From Limnohabitans sp. (lineage in GTDB: Bacteria; Pseudomonadota; Gammaproteobacteria; Burkholderiales; Burkholderiaceae_C), in assembly GCA_030729445.1 (NCBI GenBank), contig JANQXJ010000110.1, positions 14,302-25,659 of the forward strand: a stretch of DNA of 11,358 nt, given 5' to 3'. Below, piece after piece: positions 1 to 8,107 of the stretch. The position numbers were made by a program, and so were the translations under genes. How positions within the stretch are numbered: the stretch's first letter is position 1; each line of letters opens with the position of its first letter. The notes under the pieces were generated by a model. The model ran no database searches. It was not told where the DNA came from and saw nothing but the letters and a program-made list of their open reading frames with translations.

Positions 1-339
1 CTTCAAATCTTCCAAACCAGCGGCGAACAAGCTCAGCTCGCCGCCTTGCCAAAGTCCCATGCTGCGGGCGGCGTCCACCACCGGGGCCACCACCTCAGGG
101 GCCAGGCCTGGGCTGCGGAACACCGCTCGCACCGATGTGCCTTCGACCAAGCTGGCCTCAAAGGAGCCGGGCACAAAGCGCACAGCAGGCCACTCGGCCT
201 GCAAAGCAGCCAATTGCGGCGGCGTGTCTCGGGTATCGGCCACGGTCACGTCCGCCCCGGCATGCGCACACCAGCGGGCCATCGCCAGGCCCGAAGCACC
301 CAAACCGAGAATCAGAACGTGTTGACCTTGGAGCTGCAT
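1..339 (-). CDS. murD: UDP-N-acetylmuramoyl-L-alanine:D-glutamate ligase MurD, N-terminal part (cut by window edge)
   Basis: Cytoplasmic Mur ligase that adds D-glutamate to UDP-MurNAc-L-alanine using ATP. Only the first 113 codons lie in the window, and the reading frame is still open at base 1. The visible part is the N-terminal Rossmann-like UDP-binding domain: a beta strand leading into the glycine-rich loop GLGASG (residues 12-17) and a second strand ending in ADTR (34-37), as in MurD. The ATP-binding central domain and C-terminal domain are outside the window, so identity rests on this domain plus the position after mraY. The start is ATG at 339. Its Shine-Dalgarno GAGG lies 6 nt upstream and runs into the mraY stop codon, with only 3 nt between the mraY stop and this ATG. 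Translation is therefore probably coupled to mraY. Confidence 0.9.
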   Translation of the reverse strand, partial: MQLQGQHVLILGLGASGLAMARWCAHAGADVTVADTRDTPPQLAALQAEWPAVRFVPGSFEASLVEGTSVRAVFRSPGLAPEVVAPVVDAARSMGLWQGGELSLFAAGLEDLK

Positions 340-342
340 GGC

Positions 343-1521
343 TTACCTCAGCTTCAGGGTCGACAGGCCGACCAAACACAGCAGCATGGTGATGATCCAG
401 AAACGCACAACGACTTGCGTTTCTTTCCAGCCGCTCTTTTCAAAATGGTGGTGCAAGGGTGCCATCTTCAAGATGCGCCGACCCTCACCGTATTTTTTCT
501 TGGTGTACTTAAAGTAGGTCACCTGCGCCATCACCGACAGGGCTTCCACCACAAAGATGCCCCCCATGATGGCCAACACGATTTCGGCCCGAACGATGAC
601 CGCGATGGTGCCCAACGCGGCGCCCAGTGCCAAAGCGCCCACATCGCCCATGAAGACTTGGGCCGGGTGGGTGTTGAACCATAAAAACGCCAGGCCTGCA
701 CCTGCCATAGCAGCGCAAAAAATCAACAACTCGCCCGAACCCGGAATGTGCGGGAAGAACAAGTACTTGGAATACACCGCGCTGCCCGTGACATAGGCAA
801 ACACACCCAGTGCCGAGCCCACCATGACAACCGGCATGATGGCCAGGCCATCCAAACCGTCCGTGAGGTTGACCGCATTGCTGGACCCCACGATCACCAG
901 ATATGTCAGCAACACAAAGCCCAACACGCCCAATGGGTAGGTGATTTCTTTGAAGAAGGGCACCTGTAATCCCGCCTTCAGGGGCAAGCTCACTTCAAAA
1001 CCCGACATGACCCACTGAACAAACAAGTCCAACACCCGCGCGTTGGAGTTTTCGGAAATGCTGAACACCAAACACAATGCGGCCAGCAAACCAATGACCG
1101 ATTGCCAAAAATACTTCTCGCGAGAACGCATGCCCTCGGGGTCTTTGTTGACCACTTTGCGCCAGTCGTCCACCCAGCCAATGGCCCCAAAGCCCAAGGT
1201 CACGATCAGCACGATCCAGACAAAACGGTTGGACAGGTCAAACCACAACAAAGTGGCGGTGGCGATCGACAACAAGATGAGCACGCCGCCCATGGTGGGT
1301 GTGCCGCTCTTGGACAGGTGCGACTCCATGCCGTAGCCGCGGATGGGCTGGCCAATTTTGAGCGACGTCAATCGACGAATGACCCAAGGGCCTGCCGCCA
1401 GACCGATCAAGAGCGCCGTCATGGCGGCCATCACGGCACGGAAGGTGATGTATTGGAAAACGCGCAGAAAACCCCAATCGGGCGACAAACTTTGCAACCA
1501 TTGGACCAGGCTAAGCAGCAT
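343..1521 (-). CDS. mraY: Phospho-N-acetylmuramoyl-pentapeptide transferase MraY
   Basis: Integral membrane enzyme that transfers phospho-MurNAc-pentapeptide from UDP to undecaprenyl phosphate, giving lipid I. The protein is 392 residues, somewhat longer than the 360 of E. coli. It shows the family signatures in order: SGTPTMGG (72-79), the catalytic aspartate pair in GWVDDWRK (115-122), NLTDGLDGLA (218-227), MGDVGALALG (291-300) and the histidine motif PLHHHFE (355-361). About ten hydrophobic segments alternate with these loops, as expected for MraY. The ATG at 1521 is chosen because GGGGAG lies just upstream and the product begins MLLSLVQWLQ. An ATG 24 codons further upstream would give an unlikely charged extension. 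The gene overlaps the end of murF by 11 nt and ends 3 nt before murD. Confidence 0.97.
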   Translation of the reverse strand: MLLSLVQWLQSLSPDWGFLRVFQYITFRAVMAAMTALLIGLAAGPWVIRRLTSLKIGQPIRGYGMESHLSKSGTPTMGGVLILLSIATATLLWFDLSNRFVWIVLIVTLGFGAIGWVDDWRKVVNKDPEGMRSREKYFWQSVIGLLAALCLVFSISENSNARVLDLFVQWVMSGFEVSLPLKAGLQVPFFKEITYPLGVLGFVLLTYLVIVGSSNAVNLTDGLDGLAIMPVVMVGSALGVFAYVTGSAVYSKYLFFPHIPGSGELLIFCAAMAGAGLAFLWFNTHPAQVFMGDVGALALGAALGTIAVIVRAEIVLAIMGGIFVVEALSVMAQVTYFKYTKKKYGEGRRILKMAPLHHHFEKSGWKETQVVVRFWIITMLLCLVGLSTLKLR

Positions 1522-2962
1522 GGGACTCCCCTTTTTTATCTTTGTTTTGACTGTTCTTGTCGTCGCAGTGCGATTGCAGCGCTTGCACCACACGCTCCAT
1601 TTTCATGAAGCGCGAGCCCTTAACGACCACGCTGCAGAACTCGCCCAGCGACCCTGCGGCCGCCAACACCAAAGTGTCCATGTCTGCGAAGTGCCGGGCC
1701 GCACCAAAGGCCTGAGCGCTGTGCACACACAAGTCACCCAGGGTGAACAATGCTTCGATGCCGCGCTCAGCAGCGTAGGCGCCCACCTCGGCATGGAACT
1801 CGGGGCCTTGGTTGCCCACCTCACCCATATCGCCCAGCACCAGCAAACGCGGCGCAGGCAACTCGGCCAGCACATCGATGGCGGCACGTACCGAGTCGGG
1901 GTTGGCGTTGTAGGTGTCGTCCACCAAGGTGATTTCTTCTGCGCCCATTGGCAGGACCAGTGCACGCGAGCGGCCCCTGACCGGCTCAAACGCCACCAGG
2001 CCCTGCACCACGGCGGCCAAGGGCACCCCTGCAGCCAAGGCGCAGGCCGAGGCGGCCAAGGCGTTTTTGACGTTGTGTCGCCCCGCAATGTGCAGGCGCA
2101 CAGGCGCGGTGCCCTCAGGCGTTTTGAGCGTGAACTGCCAGGCGCCTGACTGCCAGACCACCACAGCAGCACGCACAACGGCGTCTGAGGCAGAGGCCAT
2201 GGCAAAACAGCGCTGTGCACGCTGACCCGACAACTCGCGCCACACGGCCGTGAAATCTTCATCGGCTGGAAACACCGCGACACCCTCAGGAGGCAAGGCC
2301 TGCAACACCGCCCCGTTTTCATGCGCCACGGCCTCGACGGTGCCCATGAACTCTTGGTGCTCGCGTTGGGCGTTGTTGACCAACGCCACGGTGGGCTGAG
2401 CCAGTTGGGACAAGTAGGCGATTTCTCCAGGGTGGTTCATGCCCAGCTCGACCACGGCTATGCGGTGGTGGGCACGCAAATTGAACAGGGTCAAGGGCAC
2501 GCCAATGTCGTTGTTCAGGTTGCCTTGGGTGGACAAGGCGTCGTCCCCCACATGGGCACGCAAGATGGACGCGATCATTTGGGTCACGGTGGTCTTGCCG
2601 TTGCTGCCGGTCACGGCGATCAGCGGCAAGCTGAATTGCGCACGCCAGCCCGCTGCCAACTCGCCCAAAGCGATGCGTGCATCGGGCACCACCAGCGCGG
2701 GCAAGCCGTGCGCCGCAGCTTGTGCTTCTCCAGAAGCTTCACACACCACCGCCACCGCGCCTTGCGCTTGGGCTTGGGCGATGAACTGGTTGCCATCAAA
2801 GCGCTCACCACGCAAAGCCACAAACAGGTCACCTGCTTGCAGACTGCGGCTGTCGGTGTGCACCCGGTCGGCCACCACGCCTTGCACGTTCACGCCGCGT
2901 GCTTGGCGCAGCCAGCTCAGGGCGAGACTCAAATTCAGTTGCATAGACACTGGGGCTTTCAT
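1511..2962 (-). CDS. murF: UDP-N-acetylmuramoyl-tripeptide:D-alanyl-D-alanine ligase MurF
   Basis: Cytoplasmic Mur ligase that adds the D-Ala-D-Ala dipeptide to UDP-MurNAc-tripeptide, completing the soluble pentapeptide precursor. The protein has 483 residues. Visible motifs are HTDSR in the N-terminal substrate domain (35-39), the ATP-binding loop TGSNGKTT (118-125), the ELGMNHPGEI segment (172-181), HNVKNALA (296-303), YNANPDS (351-357) and VVKGSR near the end (446-451). The last 15 residues are a hydrophilic Lys/Asp/Asn-rich tail. The start at 2962 forms an ATGA overlap with the murE stop and has a strong AAGGGGG Shine-Dalgarno. An in-frame ATG at 2944 lacks such a site. Its 3' end overlaps the mraY start by 11 nt. 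Confidence 0.97.
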   Translation of the reverse strand: MKAPVSMQLNLSLALSWLRQARGVNVQGVVADRVHTDSRSLQAGDLFVALRGERFDGNQFIAQAQAQGAVAVVCEASGEAQAAAHGLPALVVPDARIALGELAAGWRAQFSLPLIAVTGSNGKTTVTQMIASILRAHVGDDALSTQGNLNNDIGVPLTLFNLRAHHRIAVVELGMNHPGEIAYLSQLAQPTVALVNNAQREHQEFMGTVEAVAHENGAVLQALPPEGVAVFPADEDFTAVWRELSGQRAQRCFAMASASDAVVRAAVVVWQSGAWQFTLKTPEGTAPVRLHIAGRHNVKNALAASACALAAGVPLAAVVQGLVAFEPVRGRSRALVLPMGAEEITLVDDTYNANPDSVRAAIDVLAELPAPRLLVLGDMGEVGNQGPEFHAEVGAYAAERGIEALFTLGDLCVHSAQAFGAARHFADMDTLVLAAAGSLGEFCSVVVKGSRFMKMERVVQALQSHCDDKNSQNKDKKGESHAA

Positions 2963-4491
2963 GCGGGCACCCCCTTGTGCTGCGCAGCGCGACGCTGCAA
3001 GGCCGCGCGGGCTTGCGCCACATCCGAAAACGGGTAGCGCACGCCCATGATCTCTTGCTCGCTTTCGTGGCCTTTACCCGCCACCAGCACCACATCTTGC
3101 GCGGCAGCTTGGGCTACCGCTTCACCAATCGCCAAGGCGCGGTCCAGTTGAATCTGCACCGATTGCGGGTGGCGCAGGCCTTGGACCATGGCGGCCACAA
3201 TCGCCTCGGGCGATTCGCTGCGGGGGTTGTCGCTGGTCAGCAGCACTTGGTCTGCGCCAGCTTCGGCGGCTGCGGCCATCAAAGGGCGTTTGCTCGCATC
3301 GCGGTCACCGCCACAGCCCAGCACACACCACAGACGGCCGCCACGCAACGTCGCCTGCGAACGCAATGCGGCAAGCGCTTGGGTGATGGCATCGGGCGTG
3401 TGGGCATAGTCCACGACCACCAGGGGTTGGGTCACATCCGCCTGAGCACCGGGCAGCGCCAAGGACACGCGCTCCATGCGACCAGGCACCGCCGTCAACT
3501 GCGCACAGGCTTGCACTGCTTGTGCCAAATCAAAACCCAAGGCCCGCAAACTGCCGATCACGCCCAAGAGGTTGTCAATGTTGTATTCACCGATCAAACC
3601 TGTGTGCAGGGTCTGCACGGTCTGGCCTTCGATCACCTCAAAAGCCAAACCCTGGGTACTGGGCAAGGCGCGGGATTGCAAACGGGCTGCGCCGCGGCGC
3701 GAGCAGGTCCAGACGTCGAGTGGGCCGCCTTGCAGCTGCTGGGCCAGCAAAGCGCCCTGCGCATCGTCAATGTTGATGACGGCCGACTGCAAACCGGGCC
3801 ACGCAAACAAGGCGGCCTTGGCCGACCAGTAACGGGCCATGTCGCCATGGTAGTCCAGGTGGTCCTGTGTGAAGTTGGTGAACACGGCCACGCGGATGTG
3901 TGTGCCGTCCAAGCGGTGTTCGGCCAGGCCAATGGAAGAAGCTTCAATGGCGCAGTGCGTGAAGCCGTCATCCACAAACTGGCGGAACTGACGCTGCAGC
4001 AGAACTGGGTCGGGTGTGGTCATGCCGGTGCTCACCAGATCGGGCAATTGGCCCACACCCAAGGTGCCCACGAGCCCGCAGACTTGTTGCAACACGGGCG
4101 AAGACAGTGCCTGCGCCAACCACCAAGCCGTTGATGTTTTGCCGTTGGTGCCCGTGACCGCCAGCACCTGCAAAGCGCGGCTGGGTTGTTCATAGTAAGC
4201 GTCAGCCACCCAAGCGGTTTGGGCTTTGAGGCTGGGCATACAAGCCAGCGCCGCTGGGTCAGGACTCTGCAGCGCGTTCAGCCAAGTGCCGTGTCCAAGC
4301 TCTTCCATCAGGCAAGCGCTGGCGCCTTGCGCCAAGGCCTGGGCCAGGTAACGCCGTCCATCGGTCGCCGCGCCTGGCCAGGCAATGAAGCCGTCGCCCG
4401 CCTGCACCAGTCGGCTGTCGGTGCGCAGTTCGCCGGTCACGCGCGAGCGCAACCAGACAGCGGCATCTTGAGCGCTGTGCCAGGTCTGCAT
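2959..4491 (-). CDS. murE: UDP-N-acetylmuramoyl-L-alanyl-D-glutamate:2,6-diaminopimelate ligase MurE
   Basis: Cytoplasmic Mur ligase that adds the third residue of the stem peptide. The protein has 510 residues and shows TDSR (24-27), the P-loop TGTNGKTS (113-120), TNFTQDHLDYHG (205-216), the lysine expected to be carbamylated (K225 in SAKAALF), DYAHTPD (361-367), GCGGDRD (392-398) and GKGHE (472-476). The DNPRSE motif (421-426) is the signature of enzymes specific for meso-diaminopimelate, so this cell wall is inferred to be the usual Gram-negative type. The ATG at 4491 shares its A with the ftsI stop (TGATG). GGAGGAG lies 8 nt upstream of it, inside ftsI. The gene ends in an ATGA overlap with murF. 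Confidence 0.97.
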   Translation of the reverse strand: MQTWHSAQDAAVWLRSRVTGELRTDSRLVQAGDGFIAWPGAATDGRRYLAQALAQGASACLMEELGHGTWLNALQSPDPAALACMPSLKAQTAWVADAYYEQPSRALQVLAVTGTNGKTSTAWWLAQALSSPVLQQVCGLVGTLGVGQLPDLVSTGMTTPDPVLLQRQFRQFVDDGFTHCAIEASSIGLAEHRLDGTHIRVAVFTNFTQDHLDYHGDMARYWSAKAALFAWPGLQSAVINIDDAQGALLAQQLQGGPLDVWTCSRRGAARLQSRALPSTQGLAFEVIEGQTVQTLHTGLIGEYNIDNLLGVIGSLRALGFDLAQAVQACAQLTAVPGRMERVSLALPGAQADVTQPLVVVDYAHTPDAITQALAALRSQATLRGGRLWCVLGCGGDRDASKRPLMAAAAEAGADQVLLTSDNPRSESPEAIVAAMVQGLRHPQSVQIQLDRALAIGEAVAQAAAQDVVLVAGKGHESEQEIMGVRYPFSDVAQARAALQRRAAQHKGVPA

Positions 4492-6230
4492 CAGAACGAC
4501 TCCTCCACCGCTTGGGCCACAATTTGTGGCTTAACAGCCATGTCGGGCTGTACGCCCATGAGTCGCAGGGTTTGCTGGACCGTCTGGCTGAATACGGGTG
4601 CAGCCACGGCACCGCCGTAATAGACCCCGTTAGAGGGCTCATCGATCATCACCGCCACCACGATGCGTGGTTGATCGATGGGGGCAATGCCTACAAAAAA
4701 GCCACGGTATTTTTTACTCGCATAACTCTTGCCCTCTTGCTTACGAGCTGTGCCCGATTTGCCACCGACTGAATAGCCAATGGTCTGGGCTTTTTGTCCC
4801 GTACCGCCAGGCCCAGCGGCCATTTGCAGCATCTTGCGCATCGCTTTGGCGTTTGCGGCGGTGATCACGCGTGTGCCCTGTGCCTGTTGCTCTGCTTTCA
4901 TCATGGTGGCCGGTACGATCTCACCGTCACGCGCAAACACCGTGTAAGCACGTGCCATCTGAAACAAGCTCCCCGATACGCCATAGCCATAGCTCATCGT
5001 GGCCTGCTCAACGGGACGCCAAGATTTATAGGGCCGCAAACGGCCACTGACCACACCCGGAAACGGCAAAGCGGGTTTTTGTCCAAAACCCAGCTCGGTG
5101 AACATTTCCCACATTTCACGGGGCTCCATTTGCATGGCGATCTTCACAATGCCCACGTTGCTCGACTTCTGGATCACCTCGCTGACACTGAGCATGCCGT
5201 AGGTGTGCACATCGCTGATGGTCGAGCCGGTGATGTTGATGCGCCCCGGAGCGGTCTGAATCATCGACTCGGGCTTGACCAGGCCTTGCTCCAAAGCCAA
5301 AGCCACGGTGAAGGGTTTCATGGTCGAGCCGGGCTCGAAACTGTCGGTCAAGGCGCGGTTGCGCAATTGCTCACCGCTCAGGTTGACACGCCGCGAAGGC
5401 GAATAGCTGGGGTAATTGGCCAACGCCAGAATTTCTCCGGTCTGCGAATCCAGCACCACCACACTGCCCGCCTTGGCTTTATGCTCCTTGACCGCGTCGC
5501 GCAGGGTCTGGTAAGCATAGAACTGCACCTTGCTGTCAATGCTCAGTTGCAGGTCCTTGCCATCAACAGGGTGCACAGTTTCACCCACAGCTTCAACCAC
5601 ACGACCCAGACGGTCCTTGATCACGCGGCGCGATCCGGGTTGCCCGGCCAACTGCTTCTGAAAAATGAGTTCAACACCCTCTTGACCCTTGTCTTCCACA
5701 TTGGTAAAGCCCACGATGTGCGCGGCGGCTTCTCCCTCGGGGTACAGGCGCTTGTACTCCTTGATTTCGTAAACACCCTTGATGCCCAGCGCCCGGATTT
5801 CCTTGACCACAGGCTCATCCATTTGGCGGCGCAACCAGACAAAGGTTTTCTCTTCATTCTTGAGCTTCTTATCGAGCTCCGCAGGCGACATCTCCAACAA
5901 GCGGGCCAATTGGCGCAGCTTGACCGGGTCACGCTCCAGGTCTTCCGGGTTGGCCCAGATGCTGGGGGCGGGTACGCTCGACGCCAACAACACCCCGTTG
6001 CGGTCGAGCACACGCCCACGGTTAGCGGGCAACTCCAGGGTGCGGGCAAAACGCACTTCCCCTTGACGGAGGAAGAAATCATTGTCAATGACCTGCACAT
6101 GGACTGCACGGCCGACCAGCCCCAGAAAACCCAAAGCCATCGCCGCCACAATCATTTTGCTGCGCCAGACTGGGGTCTTACTGGCCAGCAATGGGCTAGA
6201 AGTCAACTGGACGCTGGGGCCGCGTTTCAC
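4491..6230 (-). CDS. ftsI: Septal peptidoglycan transpeptidase FtsI (PBP3)
   Basis: Class B penicillin-binding protein, which cross-links peptidoglycan at the division septum together with FtsW. The 579-residue protein has a short cytoplasmic N-terminus and one membrane anchor (about 26-46). A pedestal domain follows, with the ANRGRVLDRNG motif (69-79). The transpeptidase domain contains the active-site serine in STMK (302-305), SSN (356-358) and KSGT (491-494). The third motif has Ser where most PBPs have Thr (KTG). This is a conservative change that keeps the hydroxyl group. The start is GTG at 6230, overlapping the ftsL stop as GTGA, with GGGAGG 6 nt upstream. The length matches typical FtsI, and nothing indicates inactivation. 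Confidence 0.97.
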   Translation of the reverse strand: MKRGPSVQLTSSPLLASKTPVWRSKMIVAAMALGFLGLVGRAVHVQVIDNDFFLRQGEVRFARTLELPANRGRVLDRNGVLLASSVPAPSIWANPEDLERDPVKLRQLARLLEMSPAELDKKLKNEEKTFVWLRRQMDEPVVKEIRALGIKGVYEIKEYKRLYPEGEAAAHIVGFTNVEDKGQEGVELIFQKQLAGQPGSRRVIKDRLGRVVEAVGETVHPVDGKDLQLSIDSKVQFYAYQTLRDAVKEHKAKAGSVVVLDSQTGEILALANYPSYSPSRRVNLSGEQLRNRALTDSFEPGSTMKPFTVALALEQGLVKPESMIQTAPGRINITGSTISDVHTYGMLSVSEVIQKSSNVGIVKIAMQMEPREMWEMFTELGFGQKPALPFPGVVSGRLRPYKSWRPVEQATMSYGYGVSGSLFQMARAYTVFARDGEIVPATMMKAEQQAQGTRVITAANAKAMRKMLQMAAGPGGTGQKAQTIGYSVGGKSGTARKQEGKSYASKKYRGFFVGIAPIDQPRIVVAVMIDEPSNGVYYGGAVAAPVFSQTVQQTLRLMGVQPDMAVKPQIVAQAVEESF

Positions 6231-6538
6231 TGAACGCCTCCCGCTGTCGGCAAAGATGCAGCGCCGACAGCCGCACCTTGTTCATTCACATACTGCGTGA
6301 TCGCTGGCGAGGCTGTGCGCATGTTCAATTGCTGACGCGCAATCTTTTCCACACGCAATGGCGTGGCTTGGGCGCGTCGCTCGACTTCTATCCGGTCCTG
6401 ATCCACCTCGATGCGCTTGGCCTCTTTGCGTGAGGACTCCAAGGCCATGAAGATGCGGCGGGACTCATAGTGGCTGTGCACCAACCACAGAGCGCTGAAG
6501 ACCGTCGCAACCAACAAAAGCATGCTCACGCGGGTCAT
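6227..6538 (-). CDS. ftsL: Cell division protein FtsL
   Basis: Small bitopic membrane protein of the divisome. In the family it forms a coiled-coil complex with FtsB and FtsQ and activates FtsWI. The 103-residue product has a very short cytoplasmic N-terminus, one hydrophobic segment (about residues 4-20), and then a charged, helical, coiled-coil-like periplasmic stretch (about 26-70) rich in Glu, Arg, Lys and Gln. The tail is flexible and rich in Ala and Gly. FtsL sequences diverge strongly, so the call rests on this topology, the length, and the position between rsmH and ftsI. The ATG at 6538 forms an ATGA overlap with the rsmH stop and has GAGG 7 nt upstream. The 3' end overlaps the ftsI GTG. 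Confidence 0.93.
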   Translation of the reverse strand: MTRVSMLLLVATVFSALWLVHSHYESRRIFMALESSRKEAKRIEVDQDRIEVERRAQATPLRVEKIARQQLNMRTASPAITQYVNEQGAAVGAASLPTAGGVQ

Positions 6539-7464
6539 ACCGCCACCTCGGTGCGCTCGGCCACGCGCATGATGGCGCTGCGTGAGCGGGGGTTGCCACG
6601 CACCTCAGTCTCGCTGGGGCGTACACGGCCATGGGTCTTCAGGCGCATCTTCACCGGCTCGGCAAAGGGCACGCGGCGGTCCACCACCTCTTTGGAATGC
6701 TTGGCCATGAACTGCTTGACGATGCGGTCTTCGAGCGAATGGAAGCTGATCACCACCAAGCGACCGCCGGGAGCCAAGACCCGCAAGCTGCCCTCTAGCG
6801 CCTGTTCGAGCTCTTCAAGTTCGGCATTGATGAAAATCCGAAAAGCCTGAAATGTCCGCGTTGCAGGGTTCTGACCCGGCTCGCGGGTTTTGACCGTGTC
6901 AGCCACGAGCTGGGCCAAATCGGAGGTGCTTGAAATTGGGCCCCGCTCCTGTCGGCGAGCCACAAGCGCCTTTGCAATCTGAAAAGCAAACCGTTCTTCG
7001 CCATAGTCACGTATCACCTCCGTGATTTGATCCACCTCTGCAGTGGCCAGCCAATCGGCCACACTCTGTCCGCGCGTGGTGTCCATGCGCATGTCGAGTG
7101 GGCCCTCAAAACGAAAAGAAAAACCCCTCTCGGGGCTGTCGATCTGGGGGGAGCTGATGCCCAGGTCCATCAGCACGCCATCGACACTGCCAGCGGGCAG
7201 TTCACCCAGGTGCGAAAAGCCCTCGTGCCGAATGGCAAAACGGGTGTCATGGATGCGCTCAGCTTCGGCAATCGCCTCCAGGTCCTTGTCAAAGGCCAGA
7301 AGTCGGCCCTGCGCAGACAGGCGCGACAAAATCAAACGTGAATGACCACCCCGGCCGAATGTGGCGTCCACATAAGCGCCATCGGCGCCGGCCGAAGCCT
7401 GGAGCAACTCGTCCACGGCTTCGTTGAGCAACACGGTGATGTGGGTCAATGCGCTGTCGGTCAT
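6535..7464 (-). CDS. rsmH: 16S rRNA (cytosine-1402-N4)-methyltransferase RsmH (MraW)
   Basis: S-adenosylmethionine-dependent enzyme that methylates N4 of C1402 in the decoding centre of 16S rRNA. The 309-residue protein contains the family motifs: HITVLLNEAV at the N-terminus (8-17), the SAM-binding YVDATFGRGGHS (31-42), DLGISSPQID (100-109), RGFSFR (113-118), GPLDMRMD (121-128), ATRTFQAFRIFIN (201-213), ISFHSLEDRIVK (239-250) and NPRSRSA near the end (291-297). Length and motif order are normal. The ATG at 7464 lies only 5 nt after the mraZ stop. The only purine-rich stretch upstream (AAGGA) is too far away for a good ribosome site, so translation probably depends on coupling to mraZ. The gene ends in an ATGA overlap with ftsL. 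Confidence 0.97.
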   Translation of the reverse strand: MTDSALTHITVLLNEAVDELLQASAGADGAYVDATFGRGGHSRLILSRLSAQGRLLAFDKDLEAIAEAERIHDTRFAIRHEGFSHLGELPAGSVDGVLMDLGISSPQIDSPERGFSFRFEGPLDMRMDTTRGQSVADWLATAEVDQITEVIRDYGEERFAFQIAKALVARRQERGPISSTSDLAQLVADTVKTREPGQNPATRTFQAFRIFINAELEELEQALEGSLRVLAPGGRLVVISFHSLEDRIVKQFMAKHSKEVVDRRVPFAEPVKMRLKTHGRVRPSETEVRGNPRSRSAIMRVAERTEVAV

Positions 7465-7469
7465 GGCGT

Positions 7470-7898
7470 TCAGAAAGAGAAGTCCTTGAACACATCGGGC
7501 ATATCGCCCTGCATGGCCTGCGCCTCTTGCGCGTCATAGGTGGTTTTGTCCCACAACTCAAAGTGATTGCCCATGCCCAGCAGCATGGTGTCTTTGGAAA
7601 TGCCAGCGGCCTGGCGTAACTCGGGCGAAATCAACACGCGCCCGGTGCCATCCATCTCGACGTCCATGGCGTTGCCCAAAAAAATGCGCTTCCACCATTG
7701 GGCCGACATGGGCAATTCGGCAATACGGTCACGGAACTTTTCCCATTCGTTGCGGGGAAACACCATCAGACACCCGTGCGGGTGCTTGGTGATGGTCAGC
7801 TGACCCTGTGCCGTAGCGCTCAAGACGTCACGGTGCCGGGTCGGCACAGACAACCGCCCCTTGGCATCCAGACTCAGCGATGAAGCCCCTTGAAACAC
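7470..7898 (-). CDS. mraZ: Transcriptional regulator MraZ
   Basis: First gene of the dcw cluster. The family binds DNA as an oligomeric ring through AbrB-like folds and, in E. coli, represses its own operon. The 142-residue product carries two copies of the SpoVT/AbrB-like signature: DAKGRLSVPTRHR (11-23) and DGTGRVLISPELR (83-95). The start is taken as GTG at 7898, because the family begins at FQGASSLSLDAKGR and AAAGGG lies 8 nt upstream of this GTG. In-frame GTG codons at 7949 and 7928 have no ribosome site, and the first falls inside the operator repeats. Probable operator repeats lie 32-72 bp upstream, which fits autoregulation. The gene stops 5 nt before rsmH. Confidence 0.93.
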   Translation of the reverse strand: MFQGASSLSLDAKGRLSVPTRHRDVLSATAQGQLTITKHPHGCLMVFPRNEWEKFRDRIAELPMSAQWWKRIFLGNAMDVEMDGTGRVLISPELRQAAGISKDTMLLGMGNHFELWDKTTYDAQEAQAMQGDMPDVFKDFSF

Positions 7899-7906
7899 GA
7901 CGAAGA

Positions 7907-7912
7907 CCCTTT
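7907..7912 (-). promoter_or_regulatory. Ribosome binding site of mraZ
   Basis: AAAGGG on the minus strand, 8 nt before the GTG at 7898. It decides the mraZ start among three in-frame GTG codons (7949, 7928, 7898), because neither of the other two has a purine-rich stretch at a suitable distance. Confidence 0.7.
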
Positions 7913-7930
7913 GGTGAGGAAAAAGCACAT

Positions 7931-7970
7931 CAGTGGCACCAAATCCCACTTAATTGCACTTTTTTGCACT
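7931..7970 (-). promoter_or_regulatory. Probable MraZ operator: four direct repeats with 10-bp period
   Basis: Read on the minus strand, four consecutive 10-mers start with the same core: AGTGCAAAAA (7970-7961), AGTGCAATTA (7960-7951), AGTGGGATTT (7950-7941) and GGTGCCACTG (7940-7931). RGTG recurs at an exact 10-bp spacing, one helical turn, ending 32 bp before the mraZ GTG. E. coli MraZ is known to bind TGGGN repeats separated by 5 nt upstream of its own gene, which is the same period. The third repeat here is a true TGGGA; the others read TGCAA, TGCAA and TGCCA. The repeats are seen directly; the binding is inferred from the family and the location. Confidence 0.75.
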
Positions 7971-8083
7971 GTATCAGGAAACCGAGGCCAAACAAAGGGG
8001 GTAGATCTATTTTTTTCAATGAAATCAAAGGCTTAGCGCTTCTTTTCAATCCTCGGATAAGCGTATTTTCTTTAAAAATTAGA

Positions 8084-8107
8084 TACTTACACGTCACAGT
8101 GCAAGTA
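8084..8107. promoter_or_regulatory. Palindrome upstream of the dcw cluster (possible operator)
   Basis: On the plus strand TACTTACAC and GTGCAAGTA form 9-bp arms with one mismatch around the 6-bp spacer GTCACA. The arrangement resembles a binding site for a dimeric regulator. In a minus-strand transcript it would form a hairpin with one G-U pair. It overlaps the best, still weak, promoter candidate for mraZ. No regulator can be named from the sequence. Confidence 0.4.

Noticed and set aside
2977..4134. 385-codon open frame on the plus strand opposite murE
   Set aside because: Antisense shadow of murE. The composition is typical of reverse-frame reading in GC-rich DNA, and no family is recognisable.
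4794..6233. 479-codon open frame on the plus strand opposite ftsI
   Set aside because: It is an antisense shadow of a gene with all FtsI motifs. The predicted protein is rich in His, Gln and Arg, shows no domain and has no plausible ribosome site.
7899..7949. Longer mraZ starting at GTG 7949, 159 residues
   Set aside because: The extra 17 residues are not part of the MraZ fold, the codon lies in the operator repeats, and the GTG at 7898 has AAAGGG at the right distance.
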